The notes beneath the pieces are model-generated. The model did no database searches and was not told the origin of the DNA. It saw only the letters and a list, made by a program, of their open reading frames with translations. A stretch of 64,000 bases of DNA from JAJPKK01 sp963702755 (GTDB lineage Bacteria; Pseudomonadota; Alphaproteobacteria; Rhizobiales; Xanthobacteraceae): contig CAVPDZ010000027.1 in the NCBI GenBank assembly GCA_963702755.1, positions 1 through 64,000 on the forward strand. Direction: 5' to 3'. Both the position numbers and the translations under genes were made by a program. Shown piece after piece: positions 56,673 through 64,000 of the stretch (position 1 is its first letter; every line of letters starts with the position of its first letter).

Positions 56673-57641
56673 GCGCGCTCGTCCTTGCGGTACCGTCAAA
56701 AGGGCCGACTGCAGGAATACGCTGAGGCGTTCTTTGCGCGCTCCGGCCTCGAACTCGCCAAGCCCCGCGGCGCGCGCGACTATCGCGGCACGATCGCGCG
56801 CCTCGGCGGAGTCGAGGTTGCGTTCCTCTCGGCTTCCGAAATCACCGAGCAGCTCGGCGCCGGCGCCGTGCACTTCGGCATCACCGGCGAAGACTTGCTG
56901 CGCGAGATGATCCCGGCGGCAGACGACAAGGTGGTCCTGCTCGACGGCCTGGGCTTCGGCCACGCCAACGTCGTCGTCGCGGTCCCGGATTCCTGGATCG
57001 ACGTGCGCGACATGGCGGACCTCGACGACGTCGCGACCGCGTTCCGCCTCAAGCACGACCGGCGCCTGCGCGTCGCCACCAAGTACGTCAATCTCACCCG
57101 CATCTTCTTTGCGCGCCACGGCATCGTCGATTATCGCATCGTCGAGAGCAGCGGCGCGACCGAAGGCGCGCCGGCTGCGGGCACGGCGGAATTGATCGTC
57201 GACATCACGACGACCGGTTCGACGCTTGCCGCGAACGGCCTCAAGATCCTTGATGACGGCGTCATGCTGCGCTCGCAGGCGAACCTCGTCGCCGCGCGGA
57301 CCGCGCCTTGGAATAAGGAAACCCTCGCCACCGCGCGCGTGATCCTCGACCGCATCGCGGCGCAGACCCGCGCGCGGCTGTTCAAGGAAGTGCGCACGCG
57401 TTTCGCGGGCTGCAACGATGCGTTGCTCAGCGTCGCCAAAGAAAAGTTCGGCGTGATGACGCCGTTCGGCGGGCCGACGTCTTCGGGCATGCTGACGCTG
57501 CACTGCCCGCCCGACAAGGTCTACGGACTGGCGGATTTCCTGCGCGAGCACGGCGCGGAAACCGTCATCGTCGCCGAGGTGAACTACGTCTTCACCCGCG
57601 ACAACCCGCTGTTCGCCAAGCTCGCCGCGGCGATTTCCTGA
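56669..57641 (+). CDS. hisG: ATP phosphoribosyltransferase catalytic subunit, frameshifted
   Basis: HisG joins ATP and PRPP in the first step of histidine synthesis. MSALVLAVPSKG is in the first frame; an extra base in AAAGGGCCGACTGC (near 56703) shifts it, after which RLQEYAEAFFARSGLELAKP, ASEITEQLGAGAVHFGITGE, DLLREMIPAADDKVVLLDGL and ELIVDITTTGSTLAANGLKI run to 57641. The last is the PRPP-binding loop. Repaired length is about 323 residues, normal for this group. Since the gene is needed for histidine synthesis and all else is conserved, a sequencing indel is the best explanation. Confidence 0.88.
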
Positions 57642-57651
57642 CTACTTCTAT

Positions 57652-57771
57652 TGTCATCGTCCAGCTTGACCGGACATCCAGTAACCACCGGATTATCCGT
57701 GGACGTACTCTTTGCTTCAACGGACAGGCCGTGGTTACTGGATCGTCCGGTCAAGCCGGACGATGACGATA
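57652..57771. repeat. Long imperfect palindrome (CCAGTAACC type)
   Basis: The left arm (57652-57689) contains TCATCGTCC, GCTTGACCGGAC and CCAGTAACCACCGG; the right arm (57730-57771) carries their complements GTGGTTACTGGA, GTCCGGTCAAGC and GGACGATGA. The element is related to that at 46408-46524. It could form a long stem after hisG and end transcription. The remaining gap to 57984 shows no gene and should hold the promoter of the next operon. Confidence 0.7.
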
Positions 57772-57984
57772 CATCAGGACCTCAGCGCAGGAGGCTAGGC
57801 GAAAAGGCGCGCTGCGAGCTAATGTAGTTAAACCGCGATTACTCGCATCGCGTTTTAAAAGCGCGATAGTACCAAACCCCCATCAACCACGAACGCAACG
57901 CGGCGCGCGCTCGTCGAACGTTTACGCATTTTTGTTAGACCAACCCAGTGCTCCGGGCATCCGGATCATCGGGAGGTTTTAGTC

Positions 57985-58836
57985 ATGCGTAAGACTTCAT
58001 TCATCATCGCAGTCCTTGCCGCGACGCTTGCAGCATCCGTCGCGCGCGCCGAGACGTTTTCGACTTCGGCCCTCAAGCCGAGCGCCGTTCCCGCCGACGG
58101 CGTCATCAGCGGCGGCTATCCCCAAGGCGGTGCCGAGACGACTTACTATTTCGCAGCCGATCTCAAGGCCGGCGATCTCGCGACGCAGATCGCGTTCATG
58201 AGCCGGCCGGGACCGGACAAGTCGCTCGAGATCGCGCTGACCGATCCGTCCGGCAAGCGCGCCGGCGGCCACTACATCATGAGCAGCGTCGAGGCCAATC
58301 AGGAACAGGCGCGCGTGCTGCCGATCGATGCGAGCGGCCGCTACGTCATCCGCGTCATCACCAAGGGACCGGAAACCGCGACCTTCCGCATCGAACTCGG
58401 CGGCAGCGCGCTTGCCAATGCACAGAAGCCCGCGGCGGCCGATGCGCCGTTCTCGCGCAGCTTCCTAAAGCCCAGCCCGATGCCGGCCGACGGCGTGATC
58501 GCGGGCGTGTTTCCACCGAGCGAAAACGGCGCCATCACGTATTACTACGTCAGCGCCAACCTGAAGGCCGGAAAGCTGCTGAGCCAGCTCTCCTTCGCGG
58601 GCCGCAGGAACACCGACCGCATGGTGGATCGGATGGTCGAGTTCACCATCCTCAACAACAAGGGTCGCGCGGTCGGCGGCTACTACATCATGAGCGGGCT
58701 CGAGGCCAATCAGGAGGCCACCAAGGCGATCCCGATCGACGCCACCGGCACCTACGTCCTGCGCATCAGCACGAAGGGGCCCGAGGGCACCAATTTCAAG
58801 CTCGAACTCGGCGGCGACGCCGTCGCATCGCGCTGA
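57985..58836 (+). CDS. Exported protein with two copies of a PPC-like module
   Basis: 283 residues. The signal peptide MRKTSFIIAVLAATLAASVA is cleaved near ARAE. Two copies of a module of about 120 residues follow. Copy 1: LKPSAVPADGVISGGYPQGG, YYFAADLKAGDLATQIAFMS, GGHYIMSSVEANQEQARVLP, IDASGRYVIRVITKGPET. Copy 2: LKPSPMPADGVIAGVFPP, YYYVSANLKAGKLLSQLSFA, GGYYIMSGLEANQEATKAIP, IDATGTYVLRISTKGPEG. The module resembles bacterial pre-peptidase C-terminal (PPC) domains. The next gene carries a third copy fused to an OmpA domain, 12 bases downstream. GGGAGG precedes the ATG. Confidence 0.75.
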   Translation: MRKTSFIIAVLAATLAASVARAETFSTSALKPSAVPADGVISGGYPQGGAETTYYFAADLKAGDLATQIAFMSRPGPDKSLEIALTDPSGKRAGGHYIMSSVEANQEQARVLPIDASGRYVIRVITKGPETATFRIELGGSALANAQKPAAADAPFSRSFLKPSPMPADGVIAGVFPPSENGAITYYYVSANLKAGKLLSQLSFAGRRNTDRMVDRMVEFTILNNKGRAVGGYYIMSGLEANQEATKAIPIDATGTYVLRISTKGPEGTNFKLELGGDAVASR

Positions 58837-58848
58837 CGGGAGGCCGCC

Positions 58849-59805
58849 ATGAAGACGCTGTGCGGATTGGTGCTCACCGGCACCGTGATATTTGCGGCAA
58901 GTGCCGCGGCCGACGAGCTGTCCCGCTCGATCATGCGGCCGACGCCCGTCGCGTCCGGCCGGGTTGCCGGAAGTCTGCCAGGCGGCGAAGGCTCCGCGAC
59001 CTATTACGTCGCGGTCGACCTCAAGCCCGGCACGCTGATGACGCAGCTTGCCGTCGCCGGCCGCGCCAACACCGGCAAGAAGCTGACGTTCGAGCTCCTC
59101 AACGCGGACGCCCGCGTTGCCGCTTCGACCTACGTCATGGCCGACCTTCCCGCGAAGGGCGAGGTCACCAAGAACTTCCCGATCGATGCGGCGGGCCGCT
59201 ACATCATTCGGCTCACGGTCGACGGTAAGGAAACCGGTACTTATTGCGTCCTGATGGGCGGGCCGGCGATGCCGGACGCGACGGCCACGGATTGTCCCGC
59301 GGCTGCGGCCGAAGCTCCGCCGCCGGTCGTCGCGCCAGCACCGGTCGTGAAGGCGGAAGCACCGATCGTGAAGGCGGAAGCGCCGCCGGTGGCCGCCCCG
59401 GCGCCGCGGCGCAATGTCGAGGTGATCGTCAGCAAATGCGAGGAGCGGCTGCGGGTCGGCGCGGACTTCCTGTTCGACTTCGACCGTGCCGAAGTCCGGT
59501 GGGAGGCTGCGCCGACGCTCGACGAGATCGCAGCGCGCCTCGGCGCGGTGAAATATGCGGCGATGATCGAAGGCCATACCGATGGCAAGGGCAGCGATGC
59601 CTACAATCAGACCCTGAGCGAACGCCGCGCCATCGCCATCCGTGCCACGCTGATCGCACGCGGCCTGTCGACCGAGCGGCTCAACATCCGCGGCTATGGC
59701 AAAACCCGCCCCGTCGCCGACAACGAAATGCCCGACGGGTCGGACAATCCCGACGGCCGGCAGAAAAACCGCCGCGTCGAAGTGGTTCTCAATACCTGCA
59801 GCTGA
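58849..59805 (+). CDS. OmpA-family peptidoglycan-binding protein with PPC-like module
   Basis: 318 residues. A signal peptide (MKTLCGLVLTGTVIFAASAA) is followed by one copy of the module of the previous gene (MRPTPVASGRVAGSLPGGEG, YYVAVDLKPGTLMTQLAVAG, FPIDAAGRYIIRLTVDGKET). An Ala/Pro linker with a repeat (PVVKAEAPIVKAEAPPV) leads to a C-terminal OmpA domain: FLFDFDRAEVRWEAAPTLDE, IEGHTDGKGSDAYNQTLSER, RRAIAIRATLIARG, which binds diaminopimelate of peptidoglycan through its Asp and Arg. There is no beta-barrel domain. It is cotranscribed with the preceding gene, and the pair may form a periplasmic complex tied to the wall. Confidence 0.85.
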   Translation: MKTLCGLVLTGTVIFAASAAADELSRSIMRPTPVASGRVAGSLPGGEGSATYYVAVDLKPGTLMTQLAVAGRANTGKKLTFELLNADARVAASTYVMADLPAKGEVTKNFPIDAAGRYIIRLTVDGKETGTYCVLMGGPAMPDATATDCPAAAAEAPPPVVAPAPVVKAEAPIVKAEAPPVAAPAPRRNVEVIVSKCEERLRVGADFLFDFDRAEVRWEAAPTLDEIAARLGAVKYAAMIEGHTDGKGSDAYNQTLSERRAIAIRATLIARGLSTERLNIRGYGKTRPVADNEMPDGSDNPDGRQKNRRVEVVLNTCS

Positions 59806-59822
59806 TCGGCTGTGGCGAGCAT

Positions 59823-59847
59823 GGTGACCGGGCTTGTCCCGGTCACC
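59823..59847. terminator. Hairpin after the OmpA-domain gene
   Basis: GGTGACCGGG (59823-59832), loop CTTGT, CCCGGTCACC (59838-59847): a perfect 10-base stem 18 bases after the stop codon and between convergent genes. Confidence 0.65.
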
Positions 59848-59870
59848 ACGCTCGCAATTCGGTCGGAAGC

Positions 59871-60458
59871 TTACCCCGGATTGCGCTTCGCTCCATCCGG
59901 GCTACTTGCCAACACGGTGGAGGGCACGCCGTCGGCGATGTCGCGGCGCGGCCGAAACACGACGAAGTGCGACATCGAGAAATTGACCACGAAGCCCGCC
60001 AGCGTCGCGCATCCTTTGGCCGCCACCACCGGCATGAAACGCGCCGCGATCACGAGCGTGGCGGTGTTGACGATGGCGCCGAGAACCCCCGACGCCAGGA
60101 ATGTTCCGTACGACCGCCAGCGCAGCCGCCCGCCGGTCTCCTGCGAGAAGGTGATCAGCGAATTCATCGTGTAGGAGAACGTCACCGCGACGAGCCACGA
60201 CATGATGTTGGGGGCGACGAGCGTCAGCGTTTCCGGGCTGGCGCAGTCGCACCAGGACGCGAATGCGTCGAGGAGCCGCAGCGCCGACGGCGTGCCGCTG
60301 AGGTACCAATAGCCGAGCAGGAACAGGACATAGTCGATCGTCACATTGATGACGCCGATGCAGGCGAAGGTGAACGCCTTGCGCAGCACGCCGAAATGCG
60401 GCTCGAGCAATTCGATTGCGCGCGGAAAGCTCGACCGGAGACGTTCGACTGGAGTCAT
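59871..60458 (-). CDS. GtrA-family membrane protein
   Basis: 195 residues with four helices typical of GtrA/DPMS3-like proteins (FGVLRKAFTFACIGVINVTI, DYVLFLLGYWYL, VAVTFSYTMNSLITFSQETG, ASGVLGAIVNTATLVIAARF). F...G..N...N..hTF-like TYTMNSLITFS matches the family core. GtrA proteins flip or support polyprenyl-linked sugars together with a GT2 enzyme; the divergent neighbour at 60569 encodes such an enzyme. The last dozen residues (SSPDGAKRNPG) are encoded by the dispersed palindrome at 59874-59905, so the C-terminus was probably altered by the repeat. Confidence 0.8.
   Translation of the reverse strand: MTPVERLRSSFPRAIELLEPHFGVLRKAFTFACIGVINVTIDYVLFLLGYWYLSGTPSALRLLDAFASWCDCASPETLTLVAPNIMSWLVAVTFSYTMNSLITFSQETGGRLRWRSYGTFLASGVLGAIVNTATLVIAARFMPVVAAKGCATLAGFVVNFSMSHFVVFRPRRDIADGVPSTVLASSPDGAKRNPG
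59874..59905. repeat. Single arm of the GTAGCCCGGATG palindrome
   Basis: CCCCGGATTGCGCTTCGC followed by TCCATCCGGGCTAC matches the right arm of the element at 16520-16552, with CGCTTCG in place of CGCTGCG. It lies inside the end of the GtrA gene and encodes its last residues. Confidence 0.7.
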
Positions 60459-60568
60459 GTGTCCCGCTTAGCACGTTCGATCCGCTTCGCCGAGCCCAAC
60501 ATTGGAGCGTCGGGACAACGGACGGCGATTGGATTATGATTAGCGGCGGATAGTCCGCGAATGTGATT

Positions 60569-61642
60569 ATGGCAACCTTGGGGCTTGATCAACGCTACGG
60601 CATGGGCCAGCCGATACGGCGCGGCGCCGGGAGCAGCGTCGACGGCTTGTCGATCGTGGTTCCCGTGTACAACGAGGCGCGGGGTCTTACGGCCCTCCAT
60701 GAGCGAATCTCCGCGGTCGCAAGCAAGCTGCGCGCCGAGCGCGGTCTGGTCTGCGAACTGGTGTACGTCGACGACGGCAGCCGGGATGCCTCCCACGAAG
60801 TCGCGCTGGGCCTGCCGGCACATGCGGTCGACGTTCAGGTGGTGTCGCTGTCGCGCAACTTCGGCAAGGAAGCGGCGCTGCTCGCCGGCCTCGATCACGC
60901 CCGCCGCGGCGCCGTCCTGTTCATGGATGCCGACGGCCAGCATCCCCCGCATCTTGTCGAAACCTTGGTCGGGCGCTGGCTCGATGATGGTTACGACGTC
61001 GTTTACACCGCCAAGGCCCATCGCGAAAACGAGCCGGCGTTCATGCGCCTCGGCGTCCGGATGTTCTATTCGCTCATCAACTTCGGCGCCCGGCAGAAAA
61101 TCCCGGAGGACGCCGGCGATTTCCGCCTGCTGTCGCCGCGTGCCGCCGCGGCCCTGCGGCAGCTCCCCGAGCGCAATCGCTTCTTCAAGGGCCTCGCGAG
61201 CTGGATCGGATTTCGCCAGCTCCGCGTCGACTACGAGCCCGCCGAACGCAGCCACGGCCGCACCAGCTGGAACCTCAGCTCGTTGATCGGCCTGTCGGTC
61301 GAGGGGCTGACCTCGTTCTCGGTCGCGCCACTGCGCGTTGCGAGTTTCCTCGGCATCCTGCTGGCGACGAGCGCGATCTTGTTCGGCATGTGGATGGTGA
61401 TCGAGGCCTTCTTCTACGAACGCACGGTGCCGGGCTATCCATCGCTGATCGTCGGCATCATGGTGATCGGCGGGGTCCAACTCCTGATGATCGGCGTGAT
61501 GGGCGAATACATCGGCAAGGTGCTGTCCGAACTCAAGCGCCGGCCGGTCTATTTCGTCGCCGAACATACGGTGATGAAGCGCGCCGCCGAAGAGGACGCG
61601 GCCGCCGATGCCGACGGCGCAACGCGCAACGCAGCGGAATGA
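60569..61642 (+). CDS. Family 2 glycosyltransferase (GtrB/ArnC-like)
   Basis: About 357 residues. The N-terminal GT-A domain has LSIVVPVYNEARGLTALHER, VYVDDGSRDAS and the DXD-type FMDADGQHPPHLVETLV; SRNFGKEAALLAGLDHARRG is typical of polyprenyl-phosphate glucosyl/mannosyl transferases. Two C-terminal helices follow (VASFLGILLATSAILFGMWM and SLIVGIMVIGGVQLLMIGVM), then GEYIGKVLSELKRRPVYFV. It transfers a sugar from a nucleotide to a polyprenyl phosphate. The GtrA protein encoded divergently and the deacetylase-like gene downstream (4-base gap) suggest one lipid-sugar pathway. A GTG at 60563 is an alternative start. Confidence 0.9.
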   Translation: MATLGLDQRYGMGQPIRRGAGSSVDGLSIVVPVYNEARGLTALHERISAVASKLRAERGLVCELVYVDDGSRDASHEVALGLPAHAVDVQVVSLSRNFGKEAALLAGLDHARRGAVLFMDADGQHPPHLVETLVGRWLDDGYDVVYTAKAHRENEPAFMRLGVRMFYSLINFGARQKIPEDAGDFRLLSPRAAAALRQLPERNRFFKGLASWIGFRQLRVDYEPAERSHGRTSWNLSSLIGLSVEGLTSFSVAPLRVASFLGILLATSAILFGMWMVIEAFFYERTVPGYPSLIVGIMVIGGVQLLMIGVMGEYIGKVLSELKRRPVYFVAEHTVMKRAAEEDAAADADGATRNAAE

Positions 61643-61645
61643 ACC

Positions 61646-62539
61646 ATGAGCAGCGAAGCACCCGCCGGGCGTAATACGCCCGCGTCGCGCGCGGCGGGTG
61701 AGGGCGTCGTGCGTCGCATAACGCTGTGCGCTGACGATTACGGCATTTCGCCCGGAGTCAGTCGCGGCATCCGCGATTTGCTTGCGCGCGGGCGCCTCAA
61801 TGCCACATCCGTCATGGTGACGACGCCGAGCTTTTCGGCAGCGGAGGCGGACGCGCTCAACGCATTGTGGGAAGCCGATTCCGGCATTTCGGTCGGCCTC
61901 CATTTCACGTTGACCGCGCCGTTCCGGCCGGCGACGCCGACCTACCGGCCGGTGTCGGCGGACGGCGCATTTCCATCGCTGCAGCGGAAATTCGCCACCG
62001 GCCTGCTGGCGCGGCTCGACCCCGATGCAATCCGCGCCGAAGCTGCCAGTCAGTTCGCAGCGTTCGTCGCAGCGTTCGGGCGCGCCCCGGATTTTGTCGA
62101 CGGCCATCAGCACGTGCACCATCTGCCGCAAGTCGGCGAGGCGCTGCTTGCGATCATGGCGGACGAGGCGCCGGCGGCGTGGATCCGCCAGTGCGGCCGC
62201 GCGACACGGCTGTCGCAGCGGTGGGGCGATCCGAAGGGGCTCTTCCTCGACGTCTTGAGCACGCGGTTGCGGGCTCGCAGCGCCGCCCGCGGCGTCCCCA
62301 CCAATCCGGCCTTCGCCGGCACCTACGATTTCACCCGCGTGTGGGAGTACGAGCCGCTGTTCGCGTCGTTCCTCGAGGATTTGCCGGATGGCGGCCTCGT
62401 GATGTGCCATCCGGGCTTTATCGACGACGAGCTTCAGCGGCTCGATACCCTGACGGTCATGCGCGAACGCGAATATGCGTTTTTCGTGAGCGATCGCTTT
62501 CCACAACTTCTGGCATCGCGGGGCTTCGCACTCGCTTAA
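61646..62539 (+). CDS. ChbG/HpnK-family carbohydrate deacetylase
   Basis: 297 residues. The family's metal-binding motifs are seen: ITLCADDYGISPGVSRGIRD (Asp-Asp), GISVGLHFTLTAPF and FVDGHQHVHHLPQVGEALLA (His-x-His). YdjC/ChbG enzymes deacetylate sugars; the HpnK form acts in hopanoid lipid tailoring. The three bases between this gene and the GT2 gene suggest cotranscription and a deacetylated lipid-linked sugar as product. Closest to HpnK or to ArnD-like steps; I cannot separate the two. Intact. Confidence 0.8.
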   Translation: MSSEAPAGRNTPASRAAGEGVVRRITLCADDYGISPGVSRGIRDLLARGRLNATSVMVTTPSFSAAEADALNALWEADSGISVGLHFTLTAPFRPATPTYRPVSADGAFPSLQRKFATGLLARLDPDAIRAEAASQFAAFVAAFGRAPDFVDGHQHVHHLPQVGEALLAIMADEAPAAWIRQCGRATRLSQRWGDPKGLFLDVLSTRLRARSAARGVPTNPAFAGTYDFTRVWEYEPLFASFLEDLPDGGLVMCHPGFIDDELQRLDTLTVMREREYAFFVSDRFPQLLASRGFALA

Positions 62540-62675
62540 GGGCCGCGCGGCATTTTCAAACCGGCGCGACGCCTCGTCGCACTAACACTTGCCACGCCGC
62601 CGCCGGCCACTTCCGGCCGCCGTCCGGCTCCCCATATCTAGCGCGGCCGGGCGAAGCCGGCAGAGGAGAAGAGCC

Positions 62676-63460
62676 ATGACACCGCAGGAACAGCAGCTTG
62701 TTGCCGACCTGTTCGATCGTCTTGCATCCCTGGAAAGCCAACCTCGCGACCCCGATGCCGAACGCCTGATCCGCGAGGGCCTGCGCAACGCGCCGAATGC
62801 CGTTTATGTGCTGGTCCAGACCGTGCTGGTCCAGGACGAGGCGCTCAAGCGCGCCAACGCCCGCATCGAAGAACTCGAACAGGCCGTCGGCGGCGCCGCC
62901 CAGCCCCAAGGCGGCGGCGGATTTCTCGACAACATGCGCAATATCCTCGGCGGCCGCGATGCCTCCCGCGGCTCGGTGCCTTCGGTCCGCACCGGCGGCC
63001 AAGGTTCGAGCGGCGCGTGGGGCGCACCTAATCAAGCCCAGCCGAGTGCGCAGCCGGGCTATCCGCCCGGTCAGCCGATGGCGCCCCCAATGGGTGGCCC
63101 CATGGGCGGGGGCATGATGCCGGGCATGGGCGGCGGCGGCTCGTTCCTCGGGACGGCGGCGGCGTCAGCGGCCGGTTTCATCGGCGGCTCGATGCTGCTC
63201 AACGGCATCCGCGGCATGATGGGCGGCCACCAGGCGTTTGCCGGCGATCACGCGCAGATGGGTCACGGCGGCTCGCCATGGGATAGCGGTGGCGCGCGCT
63301 CGGCCGCGATGCGGGCAATAGCGACATCGGTCGCCCGCACTCAGCATATGCGACCCAGGAGGATCAGGATCAGGACCAGGACCAGGATCAGGACGACGGC
63401 GACTACGATGATGACGGCGACGTCGGTGATTTCGACGGCGGCGATTCCGATCTCGCCTAA
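62676..63460 (+). CDS. DUF2076 protein with acidic tail, frameshifted
   Basis: About 261 residues. The N-terminus MTPQEQQLVADLFDRLASLE, LIREGLRNAPNAVYVLVQTV, LVQDEALKRANARIEELEQA is the DUF2076 signature with a predicted coiled coil. A Gly/Pro/Met-rich region (PMGGGMMPGMGGGGSFLGTA) and a hydrophobic segment (AAASAAGFIGGSMLLNGIRG) follow. Near 63295 one base is missing; the other frame gives the real end, an acidic tail with QDQDQDQDQDDGDYDDDGD, stop TAA at 63458-63460. GAGGAGAAGAG precedes the ATG. Function unknown; periplasmic ligand-binding relatives are known to me only by name. Confidence 0.75.
63365..63394. repeat. Hexamer repeat coding for a Gln-Asp tail
   Basis: Five CAGGAT/CAGGAC units in a row encode the QD repeat of the DUF2076 tail in the corrected frame. 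Repeat slippage in hexamers would change length without changing frame. Confidence 0.7.
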
Positions 63461-63497
63461 GCCACATACCGCTTAAGCCACGGCAGCCAACGAACAA

Positions 63498-63525
63498 GGC
63501 GGCGGACGCCTCAGCGTCCGCCGCC
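63498..63525. terminator. Strong hairpin between convergent genes
   Basis: GGCGGCGGACGC (63498-63509), loop CTCA, GCGTCCGCCGCC (63514-63525): a perfect 12-base stem. It lies between the DUF2076 gene (+) and the L,D-transpeptidase gene (-). There is no T-run. Confidence 0.65.
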
Positions 63526-63613
63526 CGGGGAAAGGCGGGAGCCGATTGCACCCGATCCGGTTGAGGGGCAGCCTCCCGGATCGATTAGCGCGCGCGGCGT
63601 CCCGCCCGAAGAC

Positions 63614-64000
63614 TCACATCACCACGACTTTGGCGCCGACCGAGACGCGACCGTAAAGGTCGATGACGTCCTCGTTGCGCATCCGAATGCAGCCGGACGA
63701 CACCTGCGTGCCGATCGTCCAAGGCTCGTTCGAGCCGTGGATGCGATAGAGCGAGGAGCCGAGATAGAGCGCCCGCGCGCCGAGCGGATTCTCCGGCCCG
63801 CCCGCCATGTGATGGGGCAGATCGGGCCGCCGCTTGAGCATCTCGTCCGGCGGCGTCCAGTCCGGCCACTCGCGCTTCATCGAGACGTGCTTGACGCCGG
63901 CCCAGGTAAAGCCGGGACGGCCGACGCCGATGCCGTAGCGCAGCGCCTTGCCGTTTGGCTCGATGAGATAGAGCAGGCGCTCGGGCGTATTGACGATAAC
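63614..64000 (-). CDS. L,D-transpeptidase (YkuD), partial at window end
   Basis: The C-terminal 128 residues of a YkuD-domain protein, which cross-links peptidoglycan by 3-3 bonds or ties lipoprotein to it. Seen: NTPERLLYLIEPNGKALRYG, IGVGRPGFTWAG, YRIHGSNEPWTIGTQVSSGC, IRMRNEDVIDLYGRV. The catalytic Cys of the SSGCIRM motif and the upstream His (IHGSNEP) are present. The N-terminus, with any signal peptide, lies beyond position 64000. The reading frame is open to the end of the window. Confidence 0.88.
   Translation of the reverse strand, partial: VIVNTPERLLYLIEPNGKALRYGIGVGRPGFTWAGVKHVSMKREWPDWTPPDEMLKRRPDLPHHMAGGPENPLGARALYLGSSLYRIHGSNEPWTIGTQVSSGCIRMRNEDVIDLYGRVSVGAKVVVM

Noticed and set aside
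57772..57984. Possible tRNA or small RNA in the gap before the PPC-module genes
   Set aside because: I could not fold a cloverleaf or find a T-loop GTTCRA signature, and no terminator follows.
60455..62506. A 683-codon frame on the minus strand
   Set aside because: It is the antisense shadow of the GT2 and ChbG-type genes, which carry clear motifs on the plus strand.

Overview
The window looks like chromosomal DNA of an alphaproteobacterium of the order Hyphomicrobiales, close to the Bradyrhizobium / Rhodopseudomonas / Xanthobacteraceae group. Reasons: high GC by eye, several solute receptors of the tripartite tricarboxylate (Bug) family, a HisZ-HisG pair, a class II synthetase-like amino acid:[carrier protein] ligase, and dispersed palindromes of the kind common in that group (for example GTAGCCCGGATG with its complement). 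I found no rRNA, tRNA or CRISPR array. Assignments rest on reading motifs and family resemblance; no database search was possible.

Layout. 0-3.3 kb: remnants and broken genes (recombinase tail, Bug receptor, LysR regulator, second LysR tail). 3.4-8.4 kb: aldehyde dehydrogenase, small exported proteins, a D-2-hydroxyacid dehydrogenase. 8.4-12.9 kb: a GT87/DUF2029-type membrane glycosyltransferase, a stand-alone carrier protein, and divergently an acyl-CoA-dehydrogenase-like flavoprotein plus an amino acid:[carrier protein] ligase. 13-17.5 kb: esterase, GMC oxidoreductase with Tat-exported partner, Bug receptor. 17.6-21.3 kb: copper-handling operon (His-rich protein, TolC-like lipoprotein, multicopper oxidase, CusF-like protein). 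21.4-25.6 kb: glutathione S-transferase, exported protein of unknown role, universal stress protein, 14-TM efflux pump. 25.7-27.3 kb: molbindin convergent with a DUF2325 protein. 27.4-34.0 kb: catabolic block (SMP-30 protein, NMT1-like receptor, UbiD decarboxylase, Ldh2 dehydrogenase, HpaH hydratase, HpaI-type aldolase). 34-40.6 kb: envelope proteins, sodB, GT39 protein, two tandem membrane paralogues. 40.7-46.4 kb: RND pump, adaptor and AraC regulator. 46.6-52.8 kb: a six-gene coupled operon DUF4129-DUF4350-MoxR-DUF58-SpoIIM-RDD. 52.9-57.6 kb: PQQ-type propeller, enoyl-CoA hydratase, hisZ-hisG. 58-64 kb: a shared-module envelope pair (one with OmpA domain), GtrA / GT2 / ChbG-type genes, DUF2076 protein, and a partial L,D-transpeptidase.

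The most unusual feature is the carrier protein / flavoprotein dehydrogenase / amino acid:carrier-protein ligase set at 9.9-12.9 kb. The parts suggest a route in which an amino acid is loaded on a phosphopantetheine arm and then oxidised while tethered; the product is not known.

The second striking property is technical or evolutionary: about twenty genes, including hisG, carry one or more single-base frame breaks while their protein sequence stays conserved on both sides. The UbiD gene has a dozen or so within 1.6 kb, whereas 13.0-25.6 kb has none that I can see. This pattern fits indel errors of the assembly better than true gene decay, although the recombinase and LysR tails at the left end look like genuine remnants. 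Frameshifted genes are listed at full extent, with the break positions given.
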